DNA of 64,000 nucleotides from Amycolatopsis suaedae (GTDB lineage: Bacteria > Actinomycetota > Actinomycetes > Mycobacteriales > Pseudonocardiaceae), in contig NZ_SFCC01000002.1 of NCBI RefSeq assembly GCF_004214935.1, positions 186,001-250,000 on the forward strand, written 5' to 3'. Positions 1 to 9,309 of this stretch are shown one piece after another; the first letter of the stretch is position 1, and each line of letters starts with the position of its first letter. Made by a program: the position numbers and the translations under genes. The notes under the pieces are model-generated. The model was not told the DNA's origin. It ran no database searches and saw only the letters and a list, made by a program, of their open reading frames with translations.

Positions 1-99
1 ATTAACGCGGTCTTAATGTCCCGCCGTGCATTAATGCGCCTCACGTTATATCGAATTGATCTTCGCGATTGTTACCGCGCGCGAACGGGTGATCACAGC

Positions 100-139
100 G
101 AAGGCCCGGGTCGCCCCCCGATAGGCGACCCGGGCCTTC
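100..139. terminator. Strong hairpin, terminator of the ABC/two-component operon
   Basis: A perfect 16-bp inverted repeat (GAAGGCCCGGGTCGCC at 100-115, its complement at 124-139) with an 8-base loop lies just past the stop of the minus-strand permease at 194. It is very GC-rich and has no clear U tract, as is common in actinomycetes. It may also serve a gene arriving from the left. Positions 1-99 show no gene. Confidence 0.7.
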
Positions 140-193
140 ATCCCCTGTCCGATCAGGCCGTCGCCGGCCCGATCGTGTTTCCTGTGGAAACGA

Positions 194-943
194 TCATGCG
201 TCCCGCTTCTTCGCCACCCCGATGGCGACGGCCAGCATCACCAGGGCGAACCCGGCGAAGTACGCCAGCGCCCAGCCGGGGGTCAGCGGGGAGTTCGACA
301 GCGGCGGACCGTCCTGCGCCACACCGTCACCGGCGATGAACCGGTGCGCGACGTTGAACGGCAGCCAGGCGTAGATCTTCTCGCCGACGGTGGGGATCAA
401 CTGCACCAGGTTCTCCACCGCGAGTGCGTAGATCAGCAGGATGGCGACCGCGCCGGCGCTGTGCCGGACGAGGATGCCGATGGCCACCGCGATGATCGCG
501 GCGAGGCCGTAGACCACGCTGATGCCCGCGACGTTGATCCAGTCCGCGGCGCTGTCCAGCGCGAGGTCGCCGTCGGGCTGGATCAGCAGCGCCACCGCCC
601 AGGAGCCGAACCCGGCGAGCAGGCCGATGAACGCCGCCAGCGCGGCGACGACCGTCGCCTTGGCGGTGAGCGCGGCGCCGCGGTGCGGCACGGCCTGGAA
701 GGTGGTGCGGATGGTCCCGAAGCGGTACTCGGTGGTCACCGCCAGCGCGGCGAGCACCATGACGACGGCCATGCCGAACCGGTAACCGAACTCGGAGCTG
801 GCCACGTTGACGAACTCGGCCGAGGGAGCGGAGGCGCTGATCATCGCGGCGAACCCGACGGTGACCGCGAGCGCGACGAGGGCACACCACCACGGCGAGC
901 GCGTGGTGAACAGCTTGATGCGTTCGACTGCGAGCAGAGTCAT
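194..943 (-). CDS. ABC-2 type transporter permease
   Basis: This 249-residue protein has about six hydrophobic segments (roughly residues 18-36, 57-69, 95-120, 138-160, 166-182 and 225-243) and no soluble catalytic domain, which fits an ABC-2 permease. An ERIKL sequence precedes the first segment, as often seen in bacitracin/lantibiotic-type permeases. The start is ATG with GAAGGAAC upstream. It is last in a minus-strand operon, 20 bases behind its ATPase, and behind a two-component pair. I infer export of a cell-envelope-active compound or drug. The substrate cannot be read from sequence. Confidence 0.85.
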   Translation of the reverse strand: MTLLAVERIKLFTTRSPWWCALVALAVTVGFAAMISASAPSAEFVNVASSEFGYRFGMAVVMVLAALAVTTEYRFGTIRTTFQAVPHRGAALTAKATVVAALAAFIGLLAGFGSWAVALLIQPDGDLALDSAADWINVAGISVVYGLAAIIAVAIGILVRHSAGAVAILLIYALAVENLVQLIPTVGEKIYAWLPFNVAHRFIAGDGVAQDGPPLSNSPLTPGWALAYFAGFALVMLAVAIGVAKKRDA

Positions 944-963
944 GGGAGAGGTTCCTTCGAAAG

Positions 964-1905
964 TCAGCTGGCCGCGGACGCCAGCACCTGGCGCGCCTCG
1001 GTGTCCAGGTCGGTGTGGTACTCCACCGAGTCGCCGGTGATCTGCATGAACGCCTGCTCCAGCGAGCCCTGCTGGGGGCTCAGCTCGTGCAGCACGATGC
1101 CGTTGGCGGCGGCCAGCTCACCGATCTTCGAGCTGTCCACATCGGACACCAGGATGGCGTCGTCGACGTCGTTGACGGTGGCGCCGAACTCGGCGAGCGC
1201 GGCACGGAGCCGCGGCAGGTGCGGGCTGCGCACGCGCACCGAGCTGTCCGAGGCGCGGGCGACGAACTCCTTGGTGCTGCTCTGCGAGATCAGCCTGCCC
1301 TTGCCGATCACCACCAGTTCGGTGGCGGTCAGCGCCATCTCCGAGAGCAGGTGGCTGGACACGAACACGGTCCGGCCCTCGTCGGCGAGGCGGTGCATGA
1401 ACTTCCTGATCCACAGGATGCCCTCGGGGTCCAGCCCGTTGACCGGCTCGTCGAACAGCAGCACCTCGGGGTCACCGAGCAGCGCGCCCGCGATGCCGAG
1501 CCGCTGCGACATGCCCAGCGAGAAACCGCCGGCGCGCTTGCCCGCCACCGAGGTCAGGCCCACCGCGTCGAGCACCTCGTCGACCCGGCGGGCGGGGATC
1601 TGGTTGGACCGCGCCATCCAGGTCAGGTGTGCGCGGGCGGAGCGGTTGGGGTGGACCCACTTCGCGTCCAGCAGCGCGCCGACCGTGCGCAGCGGGTGCT
1701 TGAGTTCGTGGTACTGCTTGCCGCCGATCCGGACACTCCCCGACGTGGGGTTGTCCAGGCCGAGGACCATACGCATGGTCGTCGACTTGCCCGCCCCGTT
1801 CGGGCCGAGGAAGCCGGTGACCTTGCCCGGTGCCACGGTGAACGACAGGTCGTTCACCGCGACCGTCTTGCCGTATCGCTTGGTGAGGCTGGTCGCCTCG
1901 ATCAT
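964..1905 (-). CDS. ABC transporter ATP-binding protein
   Basis: The 313-residue ATPase carries Walker A GPNGAGKST near the N-terminus, the signature region FSLGMSQRLG, Walker B VLLFDEPVNGLDPEG and the switch-His sequence VSSHLLSEM. The C-terminal third is the variable domain typical of drug and lantibiotic exporters. The open frame extends upstream, but I start it at the ATG at 1905 because AGGAGGAG lies just ahead and the domain begins at once (MIEATSLTKRYG). It should power the permease 20 bases downstream. The 119-base gap to the response regulator leaves room for a separate promoter. Confidence 0.9.
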   Translation of the reverse strand: MIEATSLTKRYGKTVAVNDLSFTVAPGKVTGFLGPNGAGKSTTMRMVLGLDNPTSGSVRIGGKQYHELKHPLRTVGALLDAKWVHPNRSARAHLTWMARSNQIPARRVDEVLDAVGLTSVAGKRAGGFSLGMSQRLGIAGALLGDPEVLLFDEPVNGLDPEGILWIRKFMHRLADEGRTVFVSSHLLSEMALTATELVVIGKGRLISQSSTKEFVARASDSSVRVRSPHLPRLRAALAEFGATVNDVDDAILVSDVDSSKIGELAAANGIVLHELSPQQGSLEQAFMQITGDSVEYHTDLDTEARQVLASAAS

Positions 1906-2024
1906 GTCTCCTCCTGTGGCCTGCGGACGTTCCCCCGGTCCGTAGCCGTAGCTTGGTGCCTCGAGGGGGTCGAGCACGATCGGGAATGACCCTGAACCGC
2001 ACCCTGAACTCTGTCCGCCGAAAG

Positions 2025-2681
2025 TCAGGCGACGCCGGGACGGGTGAGGCCGGTTTCGTAGGCCAGCACCACGGCCTGGACGCGGTCCCGCAGGCTGAGC
2101 TTGGACAGGATGCGGCCGACGTGGGTCTTCACGGTCGCCTCGGAAAGGAACAGGGTCTCGGCGATCTCGGTGTTGGACAGGCCCTTGGCGATCAGCACCA
2201 GGACCTCCCGCTCCCGGTCGGTCAGCACGTTCAGGACGGACGCGTCGCGCAGCGGCACGTCGCCCGCGCCGAAGAAGCGGTCGAGCAGCCGCCGGGTCAC
2301 CGACGGCGACACCACCGAGTCGCCGCTGGCGACCGCCCGCAGCGCCGAGACCAGGTGATCCGGCGGAGTGTCCTTGAGCAGGAACCCGCTGGCTCCGCCG
2401 CGCAGCGCGGAGTACACGTACTCGTCCAGGTCGAACGTGGTCATCACCAGGACCTTCGACGTCCCGGCCTCGACGATCCGCTTCGTCGCCTCGACGCCGT
2501 CGAGCACCGGCATCCGCACGTCCATCAGGACGACGTCCGGCCGCAGTTCCTCGGCGAGCCGCGCGGCCTCGGCGCCGTTGCCTGCCTCGCCGACGATGTC
2601 GATGTCCGGCTGCGCGCCGAGCACCATCCGGAAGCCGACCCGCATCAGTTCCTGGTCGTCAACCAGGATCACCCGAATCAC
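2025..2681 (-). CDS. Response regulator, NarL/LuxR family
   Basis: This 218-residue DNA-binding response regulator has an N-terminal receiver domain with the acidic pair DD (residues 8-9), phospho-acceptor Asp54 in LMDVRMP, a conserved Thr (VMTTFD) and Lys (LLKD). The C-terminal LuxR-type helix-turn-helix reads LTDREREVLVLIAKG and LFLSEATVKTHVGRIL. Its start overlaps the stop of the histidine kinase by 4 bases, so the two are translationally coupled. By context it should control the ABC exporter downstream. Confidence 0.95.
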   Translation of the reverse strand: MIRVILVDDQELMRVGFRMVLGAQPDIDIVGEAGNGAEAARLAEELRPDVVLMDVRMPVLDGVEATKRIVEAGTSKVLVMTTFDLDEYVYSALRGGASGFLLKDTPPDHLVSALRAVASGDSVVSPSVTRRLLDRFFGAGDVPLRDASVLNVLTDREREVLVLIAKGLSNTEIAETLFLSEATVKTHVGRILSKLSLRDRVQAVVLAYETGLTRPGVA

Positions 2682-3874
2682 GTCTCCAACCTAACGGGAA
2701 TCCGCGCGTGCACGCGCCAGCCCCCACCCGGCCGGGGCCCCGCGGTGAGTCGCCCGCCGAGCACGTTGGCCCGCTCGCGCATCCCGATCAGCCCGTTCCC
2801 GCCGGGTAGTGCGGTGGTCAGCCCGGTGGTGCCGTTCACCCGTGTCCTGGTTCCGACCAGGGACGGGCCCCTGCCGTTGTCGAGCACCTCGACCTCCACT
2901 TCGGACTCTTCGAGCCGGACCGACACGGTCGCCCGCGCCTGCGGTCCGGCGTGCTTGAGCACGTTGGTCAGCGATTCCTGGACGATCCGGTAGACGCCGA
3001 GGGACACCCCGGTGGGCAGCCTGTCCAGGTCCTTGTCGAGATCGACCGACACCGGGAGGCCTGCCGCGGTCATCCGCTCGGCCAGCTCGGCCAGCGACCC
3101 GGCCGTCGGCTGCGGCACCCTCGGTTCCTGGTCGTCGTCGTTACGCAGCACGTCGAGCAGCCGACGTAGCTCGGCCAGCGCCCCGCGGCCGGTTTCCGAG
3201 ATGGTCCGCACCGCGCGTTCGGCCAGCTCCGGGTTGCTGCGCACGGCGTAGGACGCGCCGTCGGCCTGCACCACGATGACGCTGACGGCGTGCGCCACCA
3301 CGTCGTGCAACTCCCGCGAGATCCGGCTGCGCTCCTGCGCCACCGCGATGCGGGTGGCCTGGTCGCGCTCGGTCTCCAGCAGGTGCAGCCGCGCCTCGAC
3401 CTCGGCGTGGTACGCCCGCCGCGCGCTGACGAACTCGCCGAGCACCCAGCAGAACGCGAAGCTGACGGTGAGGATCAGCGTGGTCGCGTTGTTCTCGCCG
3501 TCCTGTGGTCCTCCGGTCACCAGTTGTATGGAACTGATCGCGATCAGTAGCAGCAGGTACACCACGCCACTGCGCCTGCCCGTGTAGACGACCAGGGTGT
3601 AGACGGCGATGGCATTGACGATGATCCCGCTGACGCCGACGGCCAGCGTGCCCTGGAGCAGGCCGAGCGGCAGGGCCAGGTATGCGAACCACAGCGGGTG
3701 CTTGCGGCGGATGGTCAGCGGGGCCACCGCGACGACGTTGAGCAGGACGGCGGCCGACCAGTCGTCCTCCAGCACGAACTCGAGGAACCCGATGTCGACG
3801 ACCAGGAGCAGCAGTGCGACGAAGCAGTCCCCGACCATCGGGTGCTTACGCATCCAGAGGCTCAGCTGTCGCAC
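2678..3874 (-). CDS. Two-component sensor histidine kinase (HisKA_3 type)
   Basis: The 398-residue kinase has four or five membrane segments in the first 150 residues, a short linker, a HisKA_3 dimerisation domain with phospho-His190 in SRELHDVVAHAVS, and a HATPase domain (N-box QESLTNVLKHAG, G-box GLIGMRERANVLGG). It has almost no extracellular loop, so it may sense within the membrane, as intramembrane-sensing kinases of export systems do. The start is GTG at 3874 without an obvious Shine-Dalgarno; an in-frame ATG at 3853 is the alternative. It is first in the kinase-regulator-ABC operon and divergent from the GTPase at 3997. Confidence 0.92.
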   Translation of the reverse strand: MRQLSLWMRKHPMVGDCFVALLLLVVDIGFLEFVLEDDWSAAVLLNVVAVAPLTIRRKHPLWFAYLALPLGLLQGTLAVGVSGIIVNAIAVYTLVVYTGRRSGVVYLLLLIAISSIQLVTGGPQDGENNATTLILTVSFAFCWVLGEFVSARRAYHAEVEARLHLLETERDQATRIAVAQERSRISRELHDVVAHAVSVIVVQADGASYAVRSNPELAERAVRTISETGRGALAELRRLLDVLRNDDDQEPRVPQPTAGSLAELAERMTAAGLPVSVDLDKDLDRLPTGVSLGVYRIVQESLTNVLKHAGPQARATVSVRLEESEVEVEVLDNGRGPSLVGTRTRVNGTTGLTTALPGGNGLIGMRERANVLGGRLTAGPRPGGGWRVHARIPVRLET

Positions 3875-3996
3875 CGGTTCACACTAGGTCGTTCGGGGCG
3901 CCACCGCGTCGGTCGCCGGGACCACCTTCGGTGCGACCGGGGGATGACAGGCATGGCACGATGCAGCGGGGCCGAGTTCGAGGGAGGGACACGCGG

Positions 3997-5586
3997 GTGA
4001 CGGCAGTGAGTGAGCAGGGCGGCCGGCTGGCGGGGCCGCTGTCGACCTCCGTCGGCAACCTGTGCCACCGCCTGCAGTCCCAGGTCTCGGCGCGGACGGC
4101 GGCCGGCTTCGCCGAGGTGATGCGCAGGCTGGCCGCGCCACTGCAGGTCGCGGTCGCCGGCCGCATCAAGTCCGGCAAGTCCACCCTGGTCAACGCGCTC
4201 ATCGGGCGCCGCGTGGCGCCGACAGACGTCGGTGAGTGCACGCGGCTGGTGACTCGTTTCCAGTACGGGACGGTCGACCGGGTCGAGGTCGTCTTCAACG
4301 ACGGCCACAAGCAGGTGCTGCCGTTCGGCCCGGACGGGATGATCCCCGCCGAGCTGGGCGTGGACATCGAGCGGGTGTCGCACCTGGAGGCGTACCTGAC
4401 CAACGCCGTGCTGCAGAGCATGACCGTCATCGACACACCCGGTCTCGGTTCGCTGGACGCCGCGTCGGTGTCGCGGACCGAGGAGCTGCTGGGCGCCGCA
4501 CGCGGCAGGCACAGCAAGGAGGACGGCGACGCCGACGAGGACGGGACCGACGAGCTGGACGACACCTCGCGCAACGCCGTCGCCGGTGCGGAGGCGGTGC
4601 TCTACGTCGTGACCCAGGGCGTGCGGGCCGACGACCAGCAGGCGCTGGCCGCGTTCACGGCGGCGACCGCGAGCCGCGAGGCCGGGCCGGTCAACGCCAT
4701 CGCCGTGCTGAACAAGGCCGACACCATCACGCCGGAGTCGGTCGAGGGCTCCGACGGCGAGGTGTGGAAGGCGGCGACCCTGCTCGCCGAGCGGCAGGCG
4801 GCCACCCTCAAGCCGAGGGTGGCCGACGTGCTGCCGGTGATCGGCCTGCTGGCCGAGTCCGCCGAGTCCGGCGGTTTCACCTCGTCCGACGCCGACGCGC
4901 TGCGGCAACTGTCCGAACTGGACGACGCCACGCTGGAGACCATGCTGATCTCCGCGGACATCTTCACCAGCTGGGAGTGCGACGTCCCGTCCGGCATCCG
5001 GCTGCGGCTGCTGGAGAAGCTGGACCTGTACGGCATCCGCAGCGCCATCGACGCCATCCGGGCCGACCCGCAGATCACCGCGGGCGCGCTGCGGCGCACC
5101 CTGCTGGACCGCTCCGGCCTGGAGGCCGTGCGGGCCAGGCTGGCGACCGTGTTCGCCGCCAGGGCCGACGGCATCAAGGCCGCCGCCGCGCTGGCGTCGG
5201 TGACCGCGCTGGCCCACGCGTCCGGCGACCCGGCCGAGCGGCAGCGGGTGCACGACGCCATCGAGGTACTGCTGGCCAAGCCGGAAGCTCATCAGCTGCG
5301 TCTGCTGGAGGCGTTGACGCTGGTGGCGTCCGGTGCGGTGGACATGCCCGAGGACCTCGCCGACGAGGTACTGCGGGTCGGCAGCAACGCCGACGTCGGC
5401 GCGATCCTCGGCATGCCGGGCCGCCCGCGCGAGGAGCTGGCCGCCCAGGCGCTGGAGCGGGCCGGCTGGTGGCGCTCGTTCGCGTCGTTCGGGGCGACCC
5501 CGGCGCAGAGCCGGGTCGCCCACGTCGTGCACCGCGCCTACTTCCTGCTCTGGCAGTCGCTGCGGGACACCGCCGCGGCGCAGTAA
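3997..5586 (+). CDS. Dynamin-like GTPase (IniA/DynA-like)
   Basis: This 529-residue large GTPase has G1 GRIKSGKST (about residues 55-63), a G3 motif IDTPGLG and a G4 motif LNKAD, followed by a long helical region. That layout matches bacterial dynamin-like proteins of the IniA/IniC and DynA/DynB type, which act at the membrane. An acidic insert lies between G3 and G4 (HSKEDGDADEDGTDELDD). I start at GTG 3997, which follows GGGAGGGAC; the frame is open farther upstream but looks noncoding. A second dynamin-like gene starts at 7333 on the same strand, and the two are likely partners. No clear transmembrane helix is present, unlike the partner. Confidence 0.85.
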   Translation: MTAVSEQGGRLAGPLSTSVGNLCHRLQSQVSARTAAGFAEVMRRLAAPLQVAVAGRIKSGKSTLVNALIGRRVAPTDVGECTRLVTRFQYGTVDRVEVVFNDGHKQVLPFGPDGMIPAELGVDIERVSHLEAYLTNAVLQSMTVIDTPGLGSLDAASVSRTEELLGAARGRHSKEDGDADEDGTDELDDTSRNAVAGAEAVLYVVTQGVRADDQQALAAFTAATASREAGPVNAIAVLNKADTITPESVEGSDGEVWKAATLLAERQAATLKPRVADVLPVIGLLAESAESGGFTSSDADALRQLSELDDATLETMLISADIFTSWECDVPSGIRLRLLEKLDLYGIRSAIDAIRADPQITAGALRRTLLDRSGLEAVRARLATVFAARADGIKAAAALASVTALAHASGDPAERQRVHDAIEVLLAKPEAHQLRLLEALTLVASGAVDMPEDLADEVLRVGSNADVGAILGMPGRPREELAAQALERAGWWRSFASFGATPAQSRVAHVVHRAYFLLWQSLRDTAAAQ

Positions 5587-6698
5587 TCCGGCAGGTCGAT
5601 GTCCTCGGTGACGTCGACGCCGTCCTCGATCCGCTCGGCCGTGGCTGAGACGTCGGCGAACGCCGCGTCGCGTTCGGCCAGCGCGGCGGCCGTCGGCGGG
5701 GCGAGCACCGCGGCGGTCTCCGCACCGCCCTCCTGGCAGCGGGTGGCGTAGCCGCGGACCATCCGTTCGTACCGTTCGAACGCGACGCGGTGCTCACCGC
5801 GGGCGAGCTCGCCGGCCAGCACGTACGCGGCGACGAGTGCCGTCCCGGTGCCCCTGCCACCGAGCGTCGCCCCGCATGCGGCGTCGCCGACCAGCACGAC
5901 CCTGCCGCGGCTCCACGGTTCGACGTCGATCCGGCTGATGGAGTCGAAGTAGAGGTCCTCGGCGTCGTCCAGGGTGGCCAGCAGGCTGGGAACGAGCCAG
6001 CCCATGCCCGCGAAGGCCTCCCGCAGCTGCCGCTTCGGGTCGGCGTCGGTGTCCCGCTCGGAGGCGAACAGCAGGTAGGCGTTGTTGCCCGAGATGCCGG
6101 CGTACCGGCCCGGCTGGGAGTGCGCAAGCGTTTGCCTCCCGGCGTCGCCGGGCAACTGCCAGCCCGCGACCTGATAGCCGAGGTACGTCCGGTACCGCGA
6201 CTCGGGGCCGAACACCAGCGCGCGGACGTTCGAGTGCATCCCGTCCGCGCCGGCCACCAGGTCGAAGCGGCGGGCAGGCGCGTGGCCGAACTCGACGTGC
6301 ACACCGTCGCCGTCGTCGTGCAGTGAGCGGATCGAGTCGCCGTGGACGTACTCGGCGCCGGACTCCTCGATCAGCAGCCGCGAGAGGTCACCTCGCCGCA
6401 CCTCGAGTGCGCCGGCGGCCCACTCGGCAGGCAGGACGAACTTCGTCGCACCGTGCTCGTCGACGAACCGGGGTGCCACCGGCTCGGTCCGCAGCTCACG
6501 CAGCCGGTCGAGCAGCCCCATCCGGCGCAGCAGGCCGAGGTGGACCTCGCCACGGAAGTCGACGGCGTAGCCGCCCGTGCGGGGGCGAGGGGCGGTCTCG
6601 ACGACGGTGACGTCGAAGCCGTAGCGGCACAGCCAGAAGGCGAGCGCGGGACCGGCGACACCGGCGCCGGAGATCAGAACAGAAGTACGGGAGAGCAA
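5538..6698 (-). CDS. FAD-dependent monooxygenase (PheA/TfdB/TetX type)
   Basis: The 386-residue flavoprotein has GAGVAG (residues 11-16, dinucleotide fold), a GADGMHSNVR segment (DG motif) and GDAACGATLGG (GD motif), the three FAD/NAD(P)H signatures of class A aromatic hydroxylases. Substrate unknown; antibiotic- or phenol-modifying enzymes belong to the family. I use a TTG start at 6698 because GAAGGAG lies six bases ahead. Its 3' end overlaps the convergent GTPase gene by 49 bases. It sits between the two dynamin-like genes on the opposite strand, so it looks like an insertion into that cluster. Confidence 0.85.
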   Translation of the reverse strand: MLSRTSVLISGAGVAGPALAFWLCRYGFDVTVVETAPRPRTGGYAVDFRGEVHLGLLRRMGLLDRLRELRTEPVAPRFVDEHGATKFVLPAEWAAGALEVRRGDLSRLLIEESGAEYVHGDSIRSLHDDGDGVHVEFGHAPARRFDLVAGADGMHSNVRALVFGPESRYRTYLGYQVAGWQLPGDAGRQTLAHSQPGRYAGISGNNAYLLFASERDTDADPKRQLREAFAGMGWLVPSLLATLDDAEDLYFDSISRIDVEPWSRGRVVLVGDAACGATLGGRGTGTALVAAYVLAGELARGEHRVAFERYERMVRGYATRCQEGGAETAAVLAPPTAAALAERDAAFADVSATAERIEDGVDVTEDIDLPDYCAAAVSRSDCQSRK

Positions 6699-6851
6699 GC
6701 GACACTCCTTCGAGTGAGGATCGGGAGGGCATGACGAACCGCCGTGTCACGGGCCATGGCGGTCAACCTCCCCGGTCGCAGTGCTCTTGGCGGGCAGACT
6801 ATAGGTTCTGCTGGACTTGTTGCGGCGGTTTTCTGACCAGCGGGGGTTGGG

Positions 6852-7322
6852 ATGTCACTCTGGTCCCGGAGGGGGAAGCAGGGCGAGAACCCGGACGATG
6901 TGCCGACCGTGAAGATCGGCGCGGACGATCTGACGAGAATCCTCGCGGACCCGGGAACCGAACCGGTGCCCGCCGCGTCGAAGGTCATCGTGGAGCCGTC
7001 TGTGGAGGCCGTCGAGCTGGCCGATCCCGACCGCGCGCTGACCGAGCGCAGGGCGCTCATCCAGCTGTGCCTTTACGCCATGGACCGCGCGCGCAGCGGC
7101 GGTGTCGTCGAACGGCTGGAACACGGCCTCGCCGAGGTGGGGGTCCGGGCACTGCGCCCGGACGGTGAACGGTTCGACCCGGCCCACCACGAGGCCGGCG
7201 GCGCCGTGCCGACCGACGACACCACGCTGGACGGCATCGTCGCCGAGACCGAGGTGGTCGGGTTCGCCGACCGCGACGTCGTGCTGCGCGCACCCGTCGT
7301 CACGGTGTACACCGCTCGCTAG
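6852..7322 (+). CDS. GrpE-like nucleotide exchange factor homologue
   Basis: This 156-residue protein matches the GrpE beta-domain in its C-terminal half: a conserved-looking ERFDPAHHEA stretch, then an acidic TDD, then FADRDVVLRAPVVTVYTAR, which follows the GrpE pattern of a drvlRpA.V.V ending. The N-terminal part has only a short helical region (about 58-90) instead of the long GrpE coiled coil. GrpE normally releases ADP from DnaK, but no Hsp70 gene is in the window. The gene ends 10 bases before the second dynamin-like GTPase, so I infer a job with that GTPase or with a distant Hsp70. Confidence 0.6.
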   Translation: MSLWSRRGKQGENPDDVPTVKIGADDLTRILADPGTEPVPAASKVIVEPSVEAVELADPDRALTERRALIQLCLYAMDRARSGGVVERLEHGLAEVGVRALRPDGERFDPAHHEAGGAVPTDDTTLDGIVAETEVVGFADRDVVLRAPVVTVYTAR

Positions 7323-7332
7323 AGTTCGGTGC

Positions 7333-9186
7333 GTGACCGCACCAGCCGCCTTAGGGTCCATCGGCCAGCCGTCCCTGCCCGCGCAGGTCAAGCAGGTCAG
7401 GGAAAGCCTGCTCACGCTGCTGAAGGAACTGGACCCGGCCGCGGCCAAGTGGGTCGAGGACCAGCGCAAGGCCCGGCCGAAGAAGCCGTCGGTCGTCGTG
7501 GTCGGCGAGACCAACCGCGGTAAGAGTTCCCTGGTCAACGCCCTACTGGCGATGCCAGGCCTGTCCCCGGTCGACGCGAACGTCGCCACCTCCACCTACC
7601 TCGTGTTCGAGCACGCCGAGGAGTGGGCTGCCCAGGCGTGTTATCCCGGCCAGCTCGCACCGGTCGGCATCGGCATGGACGAGCTGGTGCGCTGGGTGTC
7701 CGCGCAGCACGAGCTGCCCGAGGGGCAACTGCCGCCGCGCTACGTCGAGGTCGCCGGGCCGGTGCCGCTGCTGGAGCGGGTGTCGATCGTGGACACCCCC
7801 GGCGTCGGCGGGCTCGACTCCTCACACGCCGAGCTGGCCATGGAGGCGGCGGCCAACGCGACGGCGCTGCTGTTCGTCGTCGACGCGTCGGCCCCGTTCA
7901 CGTCCAGCGAGCTGAACTTCCTGAGCAACATGGGCGATCGTGTCGAGACAGTGGTGTTCGCACTGTCGAAGACCGACCAGTTCCGCGGCTGGCGGCAGGT
8001 GCTGGAGGCCAACCAGGAGCTGCTGGCCGAGCACGCGCCGCGGTTTGCCGGTTCCCCGTTCCACCCGGTGTCGGCCCGGATGTTCGAGATGGCCGCCAAA
8101 GCGCCCAACGAGCAGGCGATGTCGATGCTGCGGGAGCGCTCCGGCGTCGTCGAACTGCAGATCGCGCTGCAGGAGCTGGTGGTCGGCCGGTCGGCCATGC
8201 TCGGCGAGGCCAACACGCTGCGGTCGCTGTCCAGCGCGATGGCCGAGCAGCACGCGAAGCTGCAGGCCGAGCGCAGGGCACTGTCCGCGGGCGAGGCCGA
8301 GGCCGAGGCGCTGCGGGAACGCCGGGATCAGCTGGCGGTCGAGCGCCGGTCGTCGACCAGGGGCTGGCAGCTCAAGCTGCGGGGCGAGATCCAGCGGACC
8401 AGGGTCGAGATCGGCCACGAGGGCGCGCGGCAGATGCGGGACGCGCAGGCGTACTTCCGTCAGCAGATCGACGGCGCCAAGCGCGAGCAGCTGCAGGAGC
8501 TGCCCGGTCAGGTGGACGTCGCGTTGCAGACGATCTCGCAACGGGTGTCGCTGACGCTGGCGCAGCGGCTCAACCAGGTCACCGACGTGGCGCTGTCCGA
8601 GCTGTTCTCCGCGGAGGAACTCGACGTCATCCGGGCGCAGTTCGCCAGGGCCGGTGGCCCGCCGGTGGTGCTGCGCCCGCCGGACAAGCGGCCGCCGACC
8701 GCCGAGGACAAGCTGCTGGTGTTCATGGGGGTCTCCGGCGGGGTCGGCGCGGGCAAGCTGGTGGCCGCGCCGCTGGCCGGGGTCGCCCTGCTCAACCCCG
8801 TCGTGCTGCCCGCGACGATCGTCATCGGCCTGGGTGCGGGCTGGTGGATGGCCCGTACCCGCAGGCACGCGGCGGACAAGCAGCACATGAAGCAGTGGCT
8901 GGTCGAGTCGATTGCCGACGCACGCTCCACACTGGACCAGCTGGTCGCCGAGCAGCTGATCGAGGCGGAGCAGCAGCTGTCGCTGGCGCTCGACGAGGCG
9001 CTGGGCCGTCGCATCGACGCCATCGAGGCCGAGCTCAAGGAAGTCGACAAGACGATCAAGATGAGCACCCAGGAGCGGAACAAGAAGCTCAGCGTGGTGG
9101 TCAAGCGGCTGAAGGAGGTCGGCGACGGGCGGGATCGCGCCGAGAACTTCCTCAACCGCATTCGCAGCCTGCGTGACAAGGCCTGA
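7333..9186 (+). CDS. Dynamin-like GTPase with membrane hairpin (IniC/DynB-like)
   Basis: The 617-residue GTPase has G1 GETNRGKSS (about 58-66), G3 VDTPGVGGLDS, G4 SKTD, long helical stretches, and a hydrophobic paddle or membrane region at about residues 472-508 (GAGKLVAAPLAGVALLNP onward), ending in a basic, helical tail. This is the bacterial dynamin-like layout. I place the start at GTG 7333, ten bases after the GrpE-like gene; ribosome-binding sequence is weak, which suggests translational coupling. With the GTPase at 3997 it forms a likely heterotypic pair for membrane remodelling or envelope-stress protection, as shown for related bacterial pairs. Confidence 0.88.
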   Translation: MTAPAALGSIGQPSLPAQVKQVRESLLTLLKELDPAAAKWVEDQRKARPKKPSVVVVGETNRGKSSLVNALLAMPGLSPVDANVATSTYLVFEHAEEWAAQACYPGQLAPVGIGMDELVRWVSAQHELPEGQLPPRYVEVAGPVPLLERVSIVDTPGVGGLDSSHAELAMEAAANATALLFVVDASAPFTSSELNFLSNMGDRVETVVFALSKTDQFRGWRQVLEANQELLAEHAPRFAGSPFHPVSARMFEMAAKAPNEQAMSMLRERSGVVELQIALQELVVGRSAMLGEANTLRSLSSAMAEQHAKLQAERRALSAGEAEAEALRERRDQLAVERRSSTRGWQLKLRGEIQRTRVEIGHEGARQMRDAQAYFRQQIDGAKREQLQELPGQVDVALQTISQRVSLTLAQRLNQVTDVALSELFSAEELDVIRAQFARAGGPPVVLRPPDKRPPTAEDKLLVFMGVSGGVGAGKLVAAPLAGVALLNPVVLPATIVIGLGAGWWMARTRRHAADKQHMKQWLVESIADARSTLDQLVAEQLIEAEQQLSLALDEALGRRIDAIEAELKEVDKTIKMSTQERNKKLSVVVKRLKEVGDGRDRAENFLNRIRSLRDKA

Positions 9187-9309
9187 CCAGCCACTCGAAG
9201 GGGACCCTCGGTTGTGGATGGGAACCGAACGGGCCTACCGTGAGTCTCACCTTCAACGAAGCAAACAGACAGCTGAGCAGCCGGCCAGGCCGGCGAAGGG
9301 GGCAGTCCC

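Noticed and set aside
344..1945. Long open frames opposite real genes (for example 344-1945, 3862-5532, 10348-12216 and 21865-24654)
   Set aside because: They lie antisense to well-supported genes, have Arg/Gly/Pro-rich composition typical of shadow frames in high-GC DNA, and show no domain or ribosome site.
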